A stretch of 6,038 bases of DNA from an uncultured Alphaproteobacteria bacterium (GTDB lineage: Bacteria; Pseudomonadota; Alphaproteobacteria; Paracaedibacterales; CAIULA01). This document shows positions 5,937-6,038 of this stretch, piece after piece. Position 1 is the stretch's first letter. Each line of letters starts with the position of its first letter. The DNA is taken from positions 1-6,038 of the forward strand of contig CAIVFQ010000183.1 in the NCBI GenBank assembly GCA_903905285.1. The letters run 5' to 3'. The notes beneath the pieces are model-generated. The model searched no databases and was not told the DNA's origin. It saw only the letters and a list, made by a program, of their open reading frames with translations. Position numbers and translations under genes: made by a program.

Positions 5937-6038
5937 TTAAATACTGTATTGTCTAAATTGGAATAATATTGAAAATAAAGAAGATTTATCTTGCTTTGAA
6001 TTAGCCAAACCATGGGCTTTTTTATTTTTCCAATTTGC
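5937..6038 (-). CDS. Possible C-terminal tail of a gene entering from the window edge
   Basis: One minus-strand frame is open from the edge for 33 codons, ending ...FSILFQFRQYSI and a TAA at 5937-5939. A second frame over the same bases is also open, so the signal is weak in this AT-rich DNA. No family is recognisable. If real, a neighbouring gene ends about 95 bp before the methyltransferase in the same direction. Confidence 0.2.
   Translation of the reverse strand, partial: ANWKNKKAHGLANSKQDKSSLFSILFQFRQYSI

Noticed and set aside
1..6038. CRISPR array, tRNA, rRNA, insertion sequence or attachment site
   Set aside because: No spaced identical repeats, tRNA-like cloverleaf, transposase motif or terminal inverted repeats were seen.

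Overview
This 6 kb window looks chromosomal and alphaproteobacterial. The evidence is the acpS-lepB-rnc gene order, the RNase III signature with LGDRVL, and the LepB segment GYSRHSLPFG. Moderately AT-rich DNA, short AT-rich intergenic gaps and several small exported or unfamiliar proteins around the housekeeping genes suggest a host-associated lineage, such as Holosporales-like intracellular bacteria. That lineage call is inference and was not tested by a search.

Left part, plus strand. Positions 84-904 hold what appears to be one broken gene for a membrane lipid desaturase of the PEDS1/CarF (TMEM189, plasmanylethanolamine desaturase) family. Its C-terminal catalytic half is open to the stop at 904, and the open frame runs back to 260 with no standard start in its first 130 bases. 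A signal-peptide-like N-terminus lies just upstream in a different frame (about 106-267), and its best ATG (84) is in a third frame. Next comes a 372-residue exported protein (1023-2141) built almost entirely of about eight degenerate 33-37 residue helical repeats. It ends at a 16-bp perfect inverted repeat (2144-2184), which also covers the end of the convergent rnc gene and probably terminates both transcripts.

Central part, minus strand. accD, acpS, lepB and rnc (read from 4898 down to 2183) form a tight operon. accD/acpS overlap by 4 nt (GTGA, GTG start for acpS), acpS and lepB are 9 nt apart, and lepB/rnc overlap by one base (TAATG). The operon joins the carboxyltransferase beta subunit of acetyl-CoA carboxylase, holo-ACP synthase, signal peptidase I and RNase III. 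It therefore combines fatty acid synthesis, protein export and RNA processing. era, the usual next gene after rnc, is absent here.

Right part, minus strand. A class I SAM-dependent methyltransferase (5052-5843) carries an N-terminal signal-peptide-like extension. It is followed by a 10-bp stem hairpin (5009-5036) between it and accD. Beyond its start lies about 195 bp of very AT-rich DNA with no convincing gene, apart from a possible 33-codon tail entering from the window edge.

The most interesting points are the frameshifted PEDS1/CarF-like desaturase, the exported repeat protein, and a methyltransferase with an export signal. No complete new multi-gene system is evident.
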